Positions 18,243-27,208 of a DNA stretch of 36,011 bases are shown here, one piece after another. The notes below the pieces were generated by a model. The model was not told the DNA's origin, ran no database searches, and saw nothing but the letters and a program-made list of their open reading frames with translations. The position numbers were made by a program, and so were the translations under genes. Every line of letters begins with the position of its first letter. The first letter of the stretch is position 1. The stretch spans positions 1-36,011 of the forward strand of contig JAFGPA010000017.1 in the NCBI GenBank assembly GCA_016926175.1, written 5' to 3'. The DNA comes from Microcaldota archaeon. Lineage in GTDB: Archaea; Micrarchaeota; Micrarchaeia; Anstonellales; Bilamarchaeaceae.

Positions 18243-19769
18243 TCATCCACCAAACAGACGGTTCAGGGTAGGATTGCTCTCAAGGGCTTTTGTCTGCTCC
18301 AGCTGTTCGTACATCCTGTAAAGGATACCCACTGTAAGGAGTATACCTGTTCCGGTACCAAGAGCGCCAGTAAGATCAGCAAGTCCTGCAAGCAGGCCTA
18401 CGGCAAATGAACCCATAACAGTTAGCGGGAATATGTGCTTGTTCAGTATTGTTTCAAGCATCCGCGGATCTCTTCTGAATCCGGGGATCTGTATGCCTGA
18501 ATCAGAAAGCTGGCCGGCAACGGATTTTGCATCCATATTGGATGTTTCAACCCAGAAAAGACCGAACATGATTGAAACAAGTGACAGTGTAATAACATAG
18601 GTTATGGCATGCACCCATTCAGGAATATGAAGAATTGGGGTTACCTGCCCGGATATGGTATTCCACTGGTCCATGGTATGGCCCCTGCCTGAATATAATG
18701 GAGTAAAAAGATAAAGCAGGCCGTCTCTTATCCTTCCGTCATTATCAACGTATCCGATTAATGGCAGTATTCCATGTTCATCAAAATCATATCCTGCAGA
18801 GAAATCAGCAGTGGGATTGCGTGCAGCATCCCAATACTGCCCGGTAAGGGCTCCTCCGGCAAAGAGCTGGATATTGATTATCAGTGCACTTGCAAAGATG
18901 ACCGGAATATTGGAAACATAAAAGAATTTCAGGGGCAGCTTTGGCACCATGCCGCGCACCCGCTGGAACGCTATTGGTATTTCCACCTTCACACCTTCCG
19001 CATAAACAACTGCAAGGAATACCAGAATGGTAAAGATAAACGGCAGCATGACAAGTATCGCTATGGGCAATGCTTCTGCACCTCCGGTGGATATCGAATC
19101 CAGCACTCCTCCACTGTTGAAGATCAGGCCGATTAAACCGCCAAAGATGGCAAATGAAACACCTGCCGCGATGAAAAGGCTGATGCCGCTTCCTATTCCG
19201 TATTTGCTTACTATTTCATCAAGGAAAAGAATGAGCAGTGAACCAAGAACAATCTGCAGTACAACCAGTGCCATGGTATATGGGGCATATATTGACTGTG
19301 TGCCATCAGGATTGGCTATTATTGCCTCTCCGAAATCCTGGAACAGCGGCTGTATAGGAACCATATGGGTAAACACTACAAAAACCAGAGCTTCGAATAT
19401 TGCAAGAATTATTGCAAGGACCTTCTGGGTTTCAAGGAATTTTGCCTTGTCCTTCTTGTCCTTGAGATTAAGATTTATCAGGCCTGCACCTACAAAAAGC
19501 TGCAGGAAGATGCTGGACAAAACCAGCGGACCGATGCCCGTGGTAAGAAGACTGCCTATGTTTGAAGCAGTGATTGTCTGGAGAAAATCAACTGAACCTG
19601 AAAGATGCGGAACACCATATGCAGTGGTATTATACATCATGAAAAACAGGACAAGTGCAATTCCGGTCCACATGAGCTTGTCATTGGTGCTCAGCGGCTT
19701 TGCAGGAGGCTTTACTGCCGGAAGATATTTTGAGAAGGAATGAACTATGTCAATAACTCCCATAATCAA
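18243..19769 (-). CDS. secY: preprotein translocase subunit SecY
   Basis: Multi-TM protein with SecY signatures (GIGSGISLFIAAGV, IPIAFQRVRG, FRRDPRMLETILNKHIFPLTVMG); located after L15. Confidence 0.96.
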   Translation of the reverse strand: MIMGVIDIVHSFSKYLPAVKPPAKPLSTNDKLMWTGIALVLFFMMYNTTAYGVPHLSGSVDFLQTITASNIGSLLTTGIGPLVLSSIFLQLFVGAGLINLNLKDKKDKAKFLETQKVLAIILAIFEALVFVVFTHMVPIQPLFQDFGEAIIANPDGTQSIYAPYTMALVVLQIVLGSLLILFLDEIVSKYGIGSGISLFIAAGVSFAIFGGLIGLIFNSGGVLDSISTGGAEALPIAILVMLPFIFTILVFLAVVYAEGVKVEIPIAFQRVRGMVPKLPLKFFYVSNIPVIFASALIINIQLFAGGALTGQYWDAARNPTADFSAGYDFDEHGILPLIGYVDNDGRIRDGLLYLFTPLYSGRGHTMDQWNTISGQVTPILHIPEWVHAITYVITLSLVSIMFGLFWVETSNMDAKSVAGQLSDSGIQIPGFRRDPRMLETILNKHIFPLTVMGSFAVGLLAGLADLTGALGTGTGILLTVGILYRMYEQLEQTKALESNPTLNRLFGG

Positions 19770-20182
19770 ACCTCAATTTTCGAAATTTCTCCGCCGGTTT
19801 CACTAAGTTTCTTCTCAACGCTCTTGCTCCAGGCACTTGCTTTTATTGAAAGCGGCACTGTAACTTTTCCGGTTGAAAGAATTTTTCCTTTGAATTCAAA
19901 TTTGTATTTGTCTCCTGCTTTTTCAAGTTTTTCCAGGAGAGCCTGCTGGTTGATCTCATAAAGATGCACTACGGGAATCCTGGTTCTTTTTGGAGGGGAA
20001 AATCCGCATTTGCTGAAGTAATCCTTGTCATTGTTCATTGCCCAGCTCCATTTGTGCTTGTCAATTCCGCCCATGCCGCATCCGCCACGATTGCCGCCGC
20101 CCCTGCCATTTTTGGTGTTGCCGCGGCCATGAGTCCGTTGTCCACGAAGCTTGTGCTTTCTTTTTGGTTTTCTGGTTACCAT
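19766..20182 (-). CDS. 50S ribosomal protein L15
   Basis: KPKRKHKLRGQRTHGRGNTKNGRGGGNRGGCGMGG N-terminus; operon position. Confidence 0.93.
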   Translation of the reverse strand: MVTRKPKRKHKLRGQRTHGRGNTKNGRGGGNRGGCGMGGIDKHKWSWAMNNDKDYFSKCGFSPPKRTRIPVVHLYEINQQALLEKLEKAGDKYKFEFKGKILSTGKVTVPLSIKASAWSKSVEKKLSETGGEISKIEV

Positions 20183-20614
20183 TCACATCATCCTCATAAG
20201 AAGCGCTATCATGTCGTCTCTTTTTCCCAAATCTCCTTCAGGATAGGTCTTCTTGATATTTTTATAGCCTTTCGATGGAGGCCTCAGCCGGAACACAGGA
20301 TTTGCATAATCGACTGTTTTCTTTCCGTCAAAGATTTCTTTTGCCGCTTTCCGGATTTCATCTTCCTTGAGAAATTCAGAAAGGTCCTTTCTTCCTTTCC
20401 TTCCCTTCTTCATGAGAAGTTTCAGGATTATTTCTTCGTCCACAGCGCCATAGGCAACATAGTCCTTGACTTTCCTGATCATTCCCAGGTTTTGTGGCGA
20501 GTCGTCAATAACAACACAGTGATTGGGCCTTTCAAGTCTGAGCATTCTGAGGGAATCCTCAACATCAGCCCGGATCTTTCTGCGGCCCCTTATTCGCAAA
20601 ACTGCAATTTTCAT
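20183..20614 (-). CDS. 50S ribosomal protein L30
   Basis: KIAVLRIRGRRKIRADVEDSLRMLRLERPNHCVVIDD; ATGA overlap with S5. Confidence 0.93.
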   Translation of the reverse strand: MKIAVLRIRGRRKIRADVEDSLRMLRLERPNHCVVIDDSPQNLGMIRKVKDYVAYGAVDEEIILKLLMKKGRKGRKDLSEFLKEDEIRKAAKEIFDGKKTVDYANPVFRLRPPSKGYKNIKKTYPEGDLGKRDDMIALLMRMM

Positions 20615-21240
20615 CTTTGTTCAGCTCCCTTAAATGTATTAAGACTATCAAGCGCTTTCATCGTGGCAGAAGCAATATTATAGGTATTGCTGCCGCCATG
20701 CATGGTACTCCAAACGTCCTTTATTCCTGCCATTTTCAGCACTTTCTTTACGACATCATTAGACGCAAGTCCTATTCCGGGCGGTGCAGGCATGAGGGTA
20801 ACCACCGTACTTCCTTCCTTGCCAATCACCCTGAATGGGAGAGACTGCTTCAGGTTGCCCTGGTATTCCCAGCTTCCGCACCCGAACTTGACAGATATCA
20901 TGTTTTTCTTGGCGTGGTTTACCGCATATTCCATAGCCGGCTTGATTTCATCGCACTTTCCAACGCCAAGGCCGACATGGCCTTTTTTGTCTCCGATAAC
21001 TTTTACCACCCGGAATTTCACTCTCTTGCCCGAATCGGTAACCCTCTGGGTAGTCTTGACCTGCAGGGTTTCTGATTCAAGGTCAGGATAAAGCTTGTCG
21101 ATGATCTCAGGCTCCAGAACAGGTTTTCCTGATTTCTTGATCTCTTCCAGAGTAGTGATCTCGCCGCTCTTCACTTTTTTTCCGATATCTGTTTTCGGAT
21201 CCCAGGCTTCAATATCAGCACTTCGTATTTTTTCTGCCAT
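20611..21240 (-). CDS. 30S ribosomal protein S5
   Basis: RVTDSGKRVKFRVVKVIGDKKGHVGLGVGKCDEIKPAMEYAVNHAKKNMISV. ORF is extended to 21249 in the track; likely ATG at 21240. Confidence 0.95.
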   Translation of the reverse strand: MAEKIRSADIEAWDPKTDIGKKVKSGEITTLEEIKKSGKPVLEPEIIDKLYPDLESETLQVKTTQRVTDSGKRVKFRVVKVIGDKKGHVGLGVGKCDEIKPAMEYAVNHAKKNMISVKFGCGSWEYQGNLKQSLPFRVIGKEGSTVVTLMPAPPGIGLASNDVVKKVLKMAGIKDVWSTMHGGSNTYNIASATMKALDSLNTFKGAEQR

Positions 21241-21245
21241 AAAAA

Positions 21246-21728
21246 TCACCCGGACATTTTGGATTTTACCTCATCAAATGCCTTTTTGTACTGGTCAGGC
21301 ACTTCCATATTCGGAACCTTTTCCTCCCTGAAATCAGCTTTGAGACCTGAATCTGCAGCTCCTTTCAGCGCTGCAAAAAGAATTGATCCCTTTGACGGAA
21401 TGTACATCCCCATGTCGAACACGAATTCCTTTATTCCTTTCTTTGCTGCAAGCTTTCCTGCAAGGAAGCCCATGAGATAGGCAGTCCATTTGTTTCTTTT
21501 TGCAGGCCACTTGTGCTTTGCAAGATGGGCTGAGTTTACTGTCAGCAGAGTTCTGTCGCCTTTAGGATCAAATTCAATGAACTGTATCACAAGGCCTGTA
21601 TTGCTTCGTCTGACAACCATTCTCGGCTTGCCGCTTTTGACAAGAGCAAGTCTTTTTACATAATTGGTTTTCCCTTCCCTTCTCCTCCTGTAGGATACTT
21701 TATAGCTTGGTCCCTTTGCCCTTGTCAT
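21246..21728 (-). CDS. 50S ribosomal protein L18
   Basis: GPSYKVSYRRRREGKTNYVKRLALVKSGKPRMVVRRSN. Confidence 0.94.
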   Translation of the reverse strand: MTRAKGPSYKVSYRRRREGKTNYVKRLALVKSGKPRMVVRRSNTGLVIQFIEFDPKGDRTLLTVNSAHLAKHKWPAKRNKWTAYLMGFLAGKLAAKKGIKEFVFDMGMYIPSKGSILFAALKGAADSGLKADFREEKVPNMEVPDQYKKAFDEVKSKMSG

Positions 21729-22210
21729 GCATTAACACCTTTTTTTGGAGCCTTCTTAGGCTTCTCCTTCTTTGGATTTTTTCTTTTTTCTTCGTAGTCG
21801 TCAGGTATGTAGTGGTTGTCTTTCAGGTAAAGCAGCATTGCCTTCTTGTTCCTGAAAATTCCGCTCTTCACTTTTCCGTAGATGGACCTCTTGTCAGTCT
21901 TCTTCAGGGCATTTGATTCAACAAGGAGCGCAAGAAGCTTTCTCTGGGCCCGTACTTTTTCCATCCATCTTTTTTTGGAATCGCTATATGAGCCTTTCCT
22001 GCTTCCTTTTCCCCTTCTTTGCTTTTTTGCCTTGCTGGCCCTGCCTTTTATCTTTGCTTTTGTGATTATTCCCTTTTCTATCAGTCCCTTGACATCGGAT
22101 CTTGTAAGAGCACCTTCTGCTTCTTTCAGCCCGTCAGGGTTGATCTTCACTCTTCCCTTGCCGACATTCATGATGTCTGCCGCAAGCCTTCTTACTGTCA
22201 ACATGGTCAT
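21725..22210 (-). CDS. 50S ribosomal protein L19e
   Basis: LTVRRLAADIMNVGKGRVKINP, KGSRKGSYSDSKKRWMEKVRAQR. Confidence 0.94.
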   Translation of the reverse strand: MTMLTVRRLAADIMNVGKGRVKINPDGLKEAEGALTRSDVKGLIEKGIITKAKIKGRASKAKKQRRGKGSRKGSYSDSKKRWMEKVRAQRKLLALLVESNALKKTDKRSIYGKVKSGIFRNKKAMLLYLKDNHYIPDDYEEKRKNPKKEKPKKAPKKGVNA

Positions 22211-22575
22211 GATTTTTCACCTCCCTTTTTCCGGGGGCGGATTTTCTTTTCGCCTGAATTCAGAACCTTGAGCTTTTTTGCCTTTGCTGCTTCCACAATG
22301 GCTTTTTTCTTTCTTATCCCCACAGCAGCTGAAATCCTTACTGAAACGCCATCGAGCTTTTCAAGATCTGCAAGATTCCTTACAAGAACTTCTTTGGTTC
22401 CGTTAGGATGCCTTCCTTTTGAAGCTTCAGGACTGCCATAGCCTATGCCTGGCGATGCCCCGGCCCATTCCATCTTCATTCTTTTCTTGTTGTGTGTTCC
22501 CCTTGGCTTCCTCCATCTGGGCTTTACCTTTTTGCGGTGGCCGCAATTGAGAACATTAAATGTTGGTTTGCTCAT
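22207..22575 (-). CDS. 50S ribosomal protein L32e
   Basis: WRKPRGTHNKKRMKMEWAGASPGIGYGSPEASKGRHPNG. Confidence 0.93.
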   Translation of the reverse strand: MSKPTFNVLNCGHRKKVKPRWRKPRGTHNKKRMKMEWAGASPGIGYGSPEASKGRHPNGTKEVLVRNLADLEKLDGVSVRISAAVGIRKKKAIVEAAKAKKLKVLNSGEKKIRPRKKGGEKS

Positions 22576-23063
22576 GATAATTCACCATATATGCCATCCT
22601 GGAATATTCTTCCGTCCTTTTCCTTGATCTTTACTGCCTCGATCAGGTTGGCTGCCGTCTGGCCCACAGCTTCCTTGTCAGGGCCTGAAACTGTAATGTC
22701 CTGGCCTTTCACCTCAACCTTGGTATTTCCGATCAGCTTTGTTTTTCTCGCCTGCCTTTCACCAAGGAAGTTTTTTATCGTTATGTTCTGTCCCTTGATT
22801 TCTATGGAAATGGGGAAGTGTGCATAAAGCATTTTCAGCTTTTTCCTGTGCCCCTCCTTAACCCCCTCAAGCATGCTTGAGATTATTGACTCAAGAGTTC
22901 CTTTCAGTGCCTTGTCTGCTATTATATCCACTTTTTTTCCGTCTATCCGGACCTGCGCCTTTTTTGAGAGGTTCTTTGACACCTCGCCTTTGGGGCCTTT
23001 TGCAGTTATTCTTAATCCGTCAACAGTCAGCGTGATTCCATCTGGTATTTCCATGTGCAGCAC
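22572..23063 (-). CDS. 50S ribosomal protein L6
   Basis: IPDGITLTVDGLRITAKGPKGEVSKNL; HFPISIEIKGQNITIKNFLGER. Confidence 0.94.
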   Translation of the reverse strand: MLHMEIPDGITLTVDGLRITAKGPKGEVSKNLSKKAQVRIDGKKVDIIADKALKGTLESIISSMLEGVKEGHRKKLKMLYAHFPISIEIKGQNITIKNFLGERQARKTKLIGNTKVEVKGQDITVSGPDKEAVGQTAANLIEAVKIKEKDGRIFQDGIYGELS

Positions 23064-23447
23064 CTAATATACGTATGCAAGAAGCCTCCCGCCTGTATGG
23101 TTCTGCCTTGCATCTGCATTGGTCATTATTCCGCCAGGGGTTGATACTATCAACAGCCCGATATTATATGCGGGAATAAATTCCTCTTCAGTCTTGTTCC
23201 AGTCGTGCCTTCTTACCGGTATTCTTGGCTTGATGACACCGCAGTCATTGATCTTTCCTTCAAGTTCGACTTCGAAATAGCCTCCTCTTCCCATATCAAC
23301 TTTCGTATAGCTCTTGAGGTAATTATGCTGTTTCAATACTTCAAGAACCTTTGCGATGAGTTTAGTTGCCTTCACAGTACACTTGTCCTGTCCCACTATC
23401 TCATGGGTTTTTATCGTGTTAAGAGCGTCTGCAAGATGATCTGTCAT
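23064..23447 (-). CDS. 30S ribosomal protein S8
   Basis: MTDHLADALNTIKTHEIVGQDKC and the C-terminal NIGLLIVSTPGGIMTNADARQNHTGGRLLAYVY. Confidence 0.95.
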   Translation of the reverse strand: MTDHLADALNTIKTHEIVGQDKCTVKATKLIAKVLEVLKQHNYLKSYTKVDMGRGGYFEVELEGKINDCGVIKPRIPVRRHDWNKTEEEFIPAYNIGLLIVSTPGGIMTNADARQNHTGGRLLAYVY

Positions 23448-23452
23448 AAAAA

Positions 23453-23614
23453 TCAACCTCCGTACTTCCTGAAGCCCAGGTGTTCGCCAACTTCACGGAA
23501 ACATCTTCTGCATATCTGCATCCTGTATTTTCGGATCAAGCCCCTCGCAGTTCCACAGATCCTGCAAATCCGCTTGCCCCTTCCTTTCATTTTTTCTTCC
23601 TTGGAAATCTTCAT
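23453..23614 (-). CDS. 30S ribosomal protein S14 (zinc-ribbon type)
   Basis: 53-aa ORF MKISKEEKMKGRGKRICRICGTARGLIRKYRMQICRRCFREVGEHLGFRKYGG. Two CxxC pairs; lies between L5 and S8. Absent from the supplied ORF track. Confidence 0.92.
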   Translation of the reverse strand: MKISKEEKMKGRGKRICRICGTARGLIRKYRMQICRRCFREVGEHLGFRKYGG

Positions 23615-23619
23615 AAACA

Positions 23620-24138
23620 TCACTCGAATTTAACTCCAAAGTTCTTCTCAACGAATTCAATTGCCTCGTCTTTGGAGATCCTGTGCTTTTTGCCGATTTT
23701 TGCCGGCCTGAGCATTCTGTGCTTTACCCGGTCCCCTTTTCTTGCCAATGAAACGCATACGTCAAAGCCGTACATTTCAATTGCAGGATCGTATTTCACT
23801 CCGGGGAAGTCGATATACTCATGGACTCCGAATGCAAAATTTCCCTCCCGGTCGAAATTGGATTTTTTCAGAACTTTTCTTTTTGCAGTTAGTGCTTTTT
23901 CAAGAAATGATTTTGCTGATTCTCCTCTCAGGGTAACCTTTGTGCCTATTGGCATGTCTTTTCTGAGCTTGAATGTTGGCTCTCTTCTTCTTGCCTTGGT
24001 TTCCAGTGGTTTTCTTCCTCCAGTAAGTCTGCTCAGCAGATCCTTTGCATTTTCAAGCATATCCCCGGGCTGGCCTGCTCCGATGTTTACAACCACTTTT
24101 TCAATCAGTACATCTTTCATATCACTCACCAACCACAA
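23620..24138 (-). CDS. 50S ribosomal protein L5
   Basis: VLIEKVVVNIGAGQPGDMLENAKDLLSRLTGGRKPLETKARRREPTF. Confidence 0.95.
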   Translation of the reverse strand: MWLVSDMKDVLIEKVVVNIGAGQPGDMLENAKDLLSRLTGGRKPLETKARRREPTFKLRKDMPIGTKVTLRGESAKSFLEKALTAKRKVLKKSNFDREGNFAFGVHEYIDFPGVKYDPAIEMYGFDVCVSLARKGDRVKHRMLRPAKIGKKHRISKDEAIEFVEKNFGVKFE

Positions 24139-24811
24139 AAAGGTAGTTCAGCACCGTAATGAACTCCCGGTCATCCGCTGACACCAGCGCCTCTGAGGGC
24201 TTTCCGCCTTTTCTTTGAATTATGTCTTTCAGTGAAACGATTGTCCCTGCATGTTTTCCTTCAACAACAAGGCATTTTGCCCCTTTTTCCCTTTTCAGGT
24301 GAGATCTGAATTCCGCTTTTGGAATGGAAATCTGCACAGTATCCCCAACATGAACGTGGTTGTCTGAAACCATATTCCTTCCGTCGTGGAATGTAAGGTT
24401 TATTTTTCCTTTTTTTATGGTGTGCTTGTCAATTACCTGGAGAAGCTTTAGTGATGATTCCTCTTTCTTTACTTCTTCTGGTTTCAGCCTTCCCATGGAA
24501 TCCAGGTAAATCCGGTAGCTTGTTTCGCCAACAGATATAAGATCCATGAGGCCAATCGGGAATTTTTCAGCAGTTCTGATTTTTCCGTCAACCATAACGA
24601 GCCTTTTTGACAGAATTCTTGAAACTTCCCTTGACGTCAATGCCACTTTCAGGACATCCCTCAAAAGAACTCCCAATGGCATTGCATACTTCTTAGGATG
24701 GGGTCCCGGCTCAGAATTGATCATCCAAACATTCTCCTTTTTGTCATGAATAGGTACAGCCTTTGCAACTGCAATTCTTTTCATGTGTCTTGGTGCTCCT
24801 CGTTTACCCAT
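24122..24811 (-). CDS. 30S ribosomal protein S4e
   Basis: MGKRGAPRHMKRIAVAKAVPIHDKKENVWMINSEPGPHPKKYAMPLGVLLRDVLKVA. Confidence 0.95.
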   Translation of the reverse strand: MGKRGAPRHMKRIAVAKAVPIHDKKENVWMINSEPGPHPKKYAMPLGVLLRDVLKVALTSREVSRILSKRLVMVDGKIRTAEKFPIGLMDLISVGETSYRIYLDSMGRLKPEEVKKEESSLKLLQVIDKHTIKKGKINLTFHDGRNMVSDNHVHVGDTVQISIPKAEFRSHLKREKGAKCLVVEGKHAGTIVSLKDIIQRKGGKPSEALVSADDREFITVLNYLFVVGE

Positions 24812-24816
24812 AAATA

Positions 24817-25299
24817 TCACCTCTTCGGAGCCTCTGCTGCTTTTGGAGCATCTGCCGCTTTTGGCACTATCGGCTTTGTCTCTTCAGCTTTAGGCTCGGT
24901 TTTTTCAGTTTCTTTCGGGCCTTCCTTTTTCGGTTCGGCCTTTTTCCTGAAGATATCTTCAGAAAATATTTGCTTTCTTTCTTTTGTGGATTCAAGGCCG
25001 ACAAGCAGCAGGTTTGACGGTTCAAGAGCAACCGGCATATCGCGTCCTTTGATGTTCTTTGCAGAAACACCCTCAGCATAAACTTTTCTTTTCACGGTGC
25101 TCACCCGGGCAACCTTTGTTTCCTTGCCTTTTCCAGGGCCCCTCATGATTTTTACCGTATCGCCCTTGTGAACAAGAATTGCCCTTTTCCTTGCTTTCAT
25201 CTTGCCTCTAAGATCCTTGGAAAGATGGACATGCAGCCTGTTTTTTTTCCTGTGAAGTTTTTCCTTGTAGTACTTCCTTCTTTCTGTATCTGATTTCAT
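24817..25299 (-). CDS. 50S ribosomal protein L24 with low-complexity C-terminal tail
   Basis: HVHLSKDLRGKMKARKRAILVHKGDTVKIMRGPGKGKETKVARV; Pro/Lys/Glu/Ala-rich C-terminus. Confidence 0.93.
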   Translation of the reverse strand: MKSDTERRKYYKEKLHRKKNRLHVHLSKDLRGKMKARKRAILVHKGDTVKIMRGPGKGKETKVARVSTVKRKVYAEGVSAKNIKGRDMPVALEPSNLLLVGLESTKERKQIFSEDIFRKKAEPKKEGPKETEKTEPKAEETKPIVPKAADAPKAAEAPKR

Positions 25300-25697
25300 T
25301 AAACAACACCTGCTGATATGGCCGCCACCTTGGGAAACCTTTCGGAGATCTCCCTTGCAACAACGCCCTTGATTTCAGTTCCCACCGGAAGGAAATCATC
25401 ATTTACAAGCACTGCTGCATTGTCTTCGAATGTGATTCTCATTCCGTTTGCCCTCCGGTATTCCTTTTTTTGCCTTACAATAAGCGCTTTGACCACTTTT
25501 TTTATCATGTCGGGTTTTCCTTTCCTCACAGAGGCAATTATGACATCGCCGACTCCGACTGCGGGGTTTCTCCCCCTGGTTCCTTTGTAACGAAGTGATC
25601 CCACGATATACAAAACTTTTGCGCCGCTGTTATCAGAACATGGCAAAACAGTTCCAAGAGTCATTGCTTTTGTAATTTTACTTGATAGCCCCTTCAT
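25299..25697 (-). CDS. 50S ribosomal protein L14
   Basis: GTVLPCSDNSGAKVLYIVGSLRYKGTRGRNPAVGVGDVIIASVRKGKPDMIKK. Confidence 0.95.
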   Translation of the reverse strand: MKGLSSKITKAMTLGTVLPCSDNSGAKVLYIVGSLRYKGTRGRNPAVGVGDVIIASVRKGKPDMIKKVVKALIVRQKKEYRRANGMRITFEDNAAVLVNDDFLPVGTEIKGVVAREISERFPKVAAISAGVV

Positions 25698-25960
25698 GCG
25701 GATTCACCCAGGATTTTGGTAATTGTCCATGCCTTGGTCTTGCTGATTTTCCTTGTTTCAGCAATCTCAACCATGTCGCCAACCTTGGCATTGATTGATT
25801 CAGGATTGTGTGCAACAATCCTGGACCTGGATCTGGAGTATTTCTTGTACTTTGGATAGTACTTTGTAATGTCCCTTTCGATAATGACTGTCTTCTTCAT
25901 TTTGTCGCTAACGACTTTTCCGGTGAGGATACCTCCTCTTGTAGCTAATTGTTCTTCCAT
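25694..25960 (-). CDS. 30S ribosomal protein S17
   Basis: GKVVSDKMKKTVIIERDITKYYPKYKKYSRSRSRIVAHNPESINAKVGDMVEIAETRKISKTKAW. Confidence 0.93.
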   Translation of the reverse strand: MEEQLATRGGILTGKVVSDKMKKTVIIERDITKYYPKYKKYSRSRSRIVAHNPESINAKVGDMVEIAETRKISKTKAWTITKILGESA

Positions 25961-26042
25961 AAACATCACCGTATGTGCTCTTCAGAGTGTCAGAGCAAAT
26001 TCGTAATCGCAATACAAATCTTCCGTTAATGAGACGAAGGGT

Positions 26043-26088
26043 GTTTGTATGCTAAGTAAATACGGATTATCGTATTTAAGATACAAAC
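26043..26088. promoter_or_regulatory. nested inverted repeat in divergent promoter region between S17 and HEAT-repeat gene
   Basis: GTTTGTAT...TAAATACG-GATTAT-CGTATTTA..ATACAAAC: outer 8-bp and inner 8-bp perfect arms, adjacent to TTTTATAAACC. Confidence 0.55.
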
Positions 26089-26153
26089 TTTTATAAACCA
26101 TTAGAGGAAACAAGAAAGGAAACAGACATTTAAGTGGTAAATAATAAAAAGTC

Positions 26154-27185
26154 ATGTTTTTAATGTCTTTGTTATTATTACATAGCATGAGTCGGAAGAA
26201 AGAGGATCGGGAAGCGGCTAAAGAAGCAATAAGAGATTTTGATGCTGGCAAAAAATCCATGGATAGCACAAAATGGCAGGACAGGGTGCTAGGCTTACAA
26301 ACAATGAGTGAAAGAATCATAGGATTGGTAACGCTGGTGGATTATTTTGATCAGGATGCAGGCTTACCAAGAGCACGCGAGTTTTTCAGGATATGTCTTG
26401 AATCCACAAAAGATAGGAGCAAAAAAGTAAGGGAAAAGGCATGGGAAAGGCTTTCGGCTTGGACAAGGGAGACGTTTGGACTGCCGGATTTTGTATTGCC
26501 CATTATAAGTGAAAGTTCGTTTGAAAATTGGCGTATGGAGGACATTACAAGATTAATAGGCATAGTTGTAGAGAGTAAAAATGAAAAAGCACTTGATGTC
26601 CTAATCAGATTGGATGAAATATTCTTTGATGAGGATATTGCCGATGATTTTGCAGAGCTTCCTGAAGAGATTGCCAAAGCCCTTCAGAAAACAGGAGATG
26701 AGAGGGCAATTCCGTTGCTTTTAAAGTATATAAGATGGGAGCCCGCTCTTCTCATTGCTCCAGATGGAACAAGTGCAACATTGCCTATTGCAAGGGAGGA
26801 GGCGCTGGTAGCTTTGGGTTCAGTGGGGAATAAGGAAACAATTCCGGAGATAATGGAGTTTTTAGATCCCGATATAATGGAGTTTTTAGACTGGGGGGAT
26901 GGTTCAGGCGGAATACAAAAGTCTGCTGCCGATGCCTTGGCCATGATAGAATATAAAAATCCCGGATCAGTTGATTTGGAAGCGGTGAAGGAAAAGCTGC
27001 ATGCTTTTGTTGAAAAGAGAAGTGACAGCGAACTGGTCAGGCAGGTAGCAGCTGCCAGATATCTTGAGATATGTGAAGTTATTTCAGAATTAAGGAAAAG
27101 GATAGATATGTCTGGAGAAGTATTGCCAGACAAGCCGAAACCTCCAGGCGGAAAAACCTTCAGAAGAAGAACACTTCATTCATAA
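26154..27185 (+). CDS. HEAT-repeat protein with C-terminal FRRR tail (island member 1)
   Basis: HEAT-like helical repeats; NPGSVDLEAVKEKLHAFVEK module and C-terminus KPPGGKTFRRRTLHS. Probable start at the internal ATG 26187 (MSRKKEDR). Confidence 0.75.
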   Translation: MFLMSLLLLHSMSRKKEDREAAKEAIRDFDAGKKSMDSTKWQDRVLGLQTMSERIIGLVTLVDYFDQDAGLPRAREFFRICLESTKDRSKKVREKAWERLSAWTRETFGLPDFVLPIISESSFENWRMEDITRLIGIVVESKNEKALDVLIRLDEIFFDEDIADDFAELPEEIAKALQKTGDERAIPLLLKYIRWEPALLIAPDGTSATLPIAREEALVALGSVGNKETIPEIMEFLDPDIMEFLDWGDGSGGIQKSAADALAMIEYKNPGSVDLEAVKEKLHAFVEKRSDSELVRQVAAARYLEICEVISELRKRIDMSGEVLPDKPKPPGGKTFRRRTLHS

Positions 27186-27208
27186 ACCTATTCTCATTAT
27201 AGTATTTC

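Noticed and set aside
23480-24181. 233-aa plus-strand ORF and other plus-strand ORFs across the ribosomal operon
   Set aside because: Antisense to L5/S14, with biased composition typical of shadow ORFs.
25982-26320. 112-aa minus-strand ORF overlapping the start of HEAT gene 1
   Set aside because: It covers the divergent promoter and palindrome and lacks protein-like features; the plus-strand gene is better supported.
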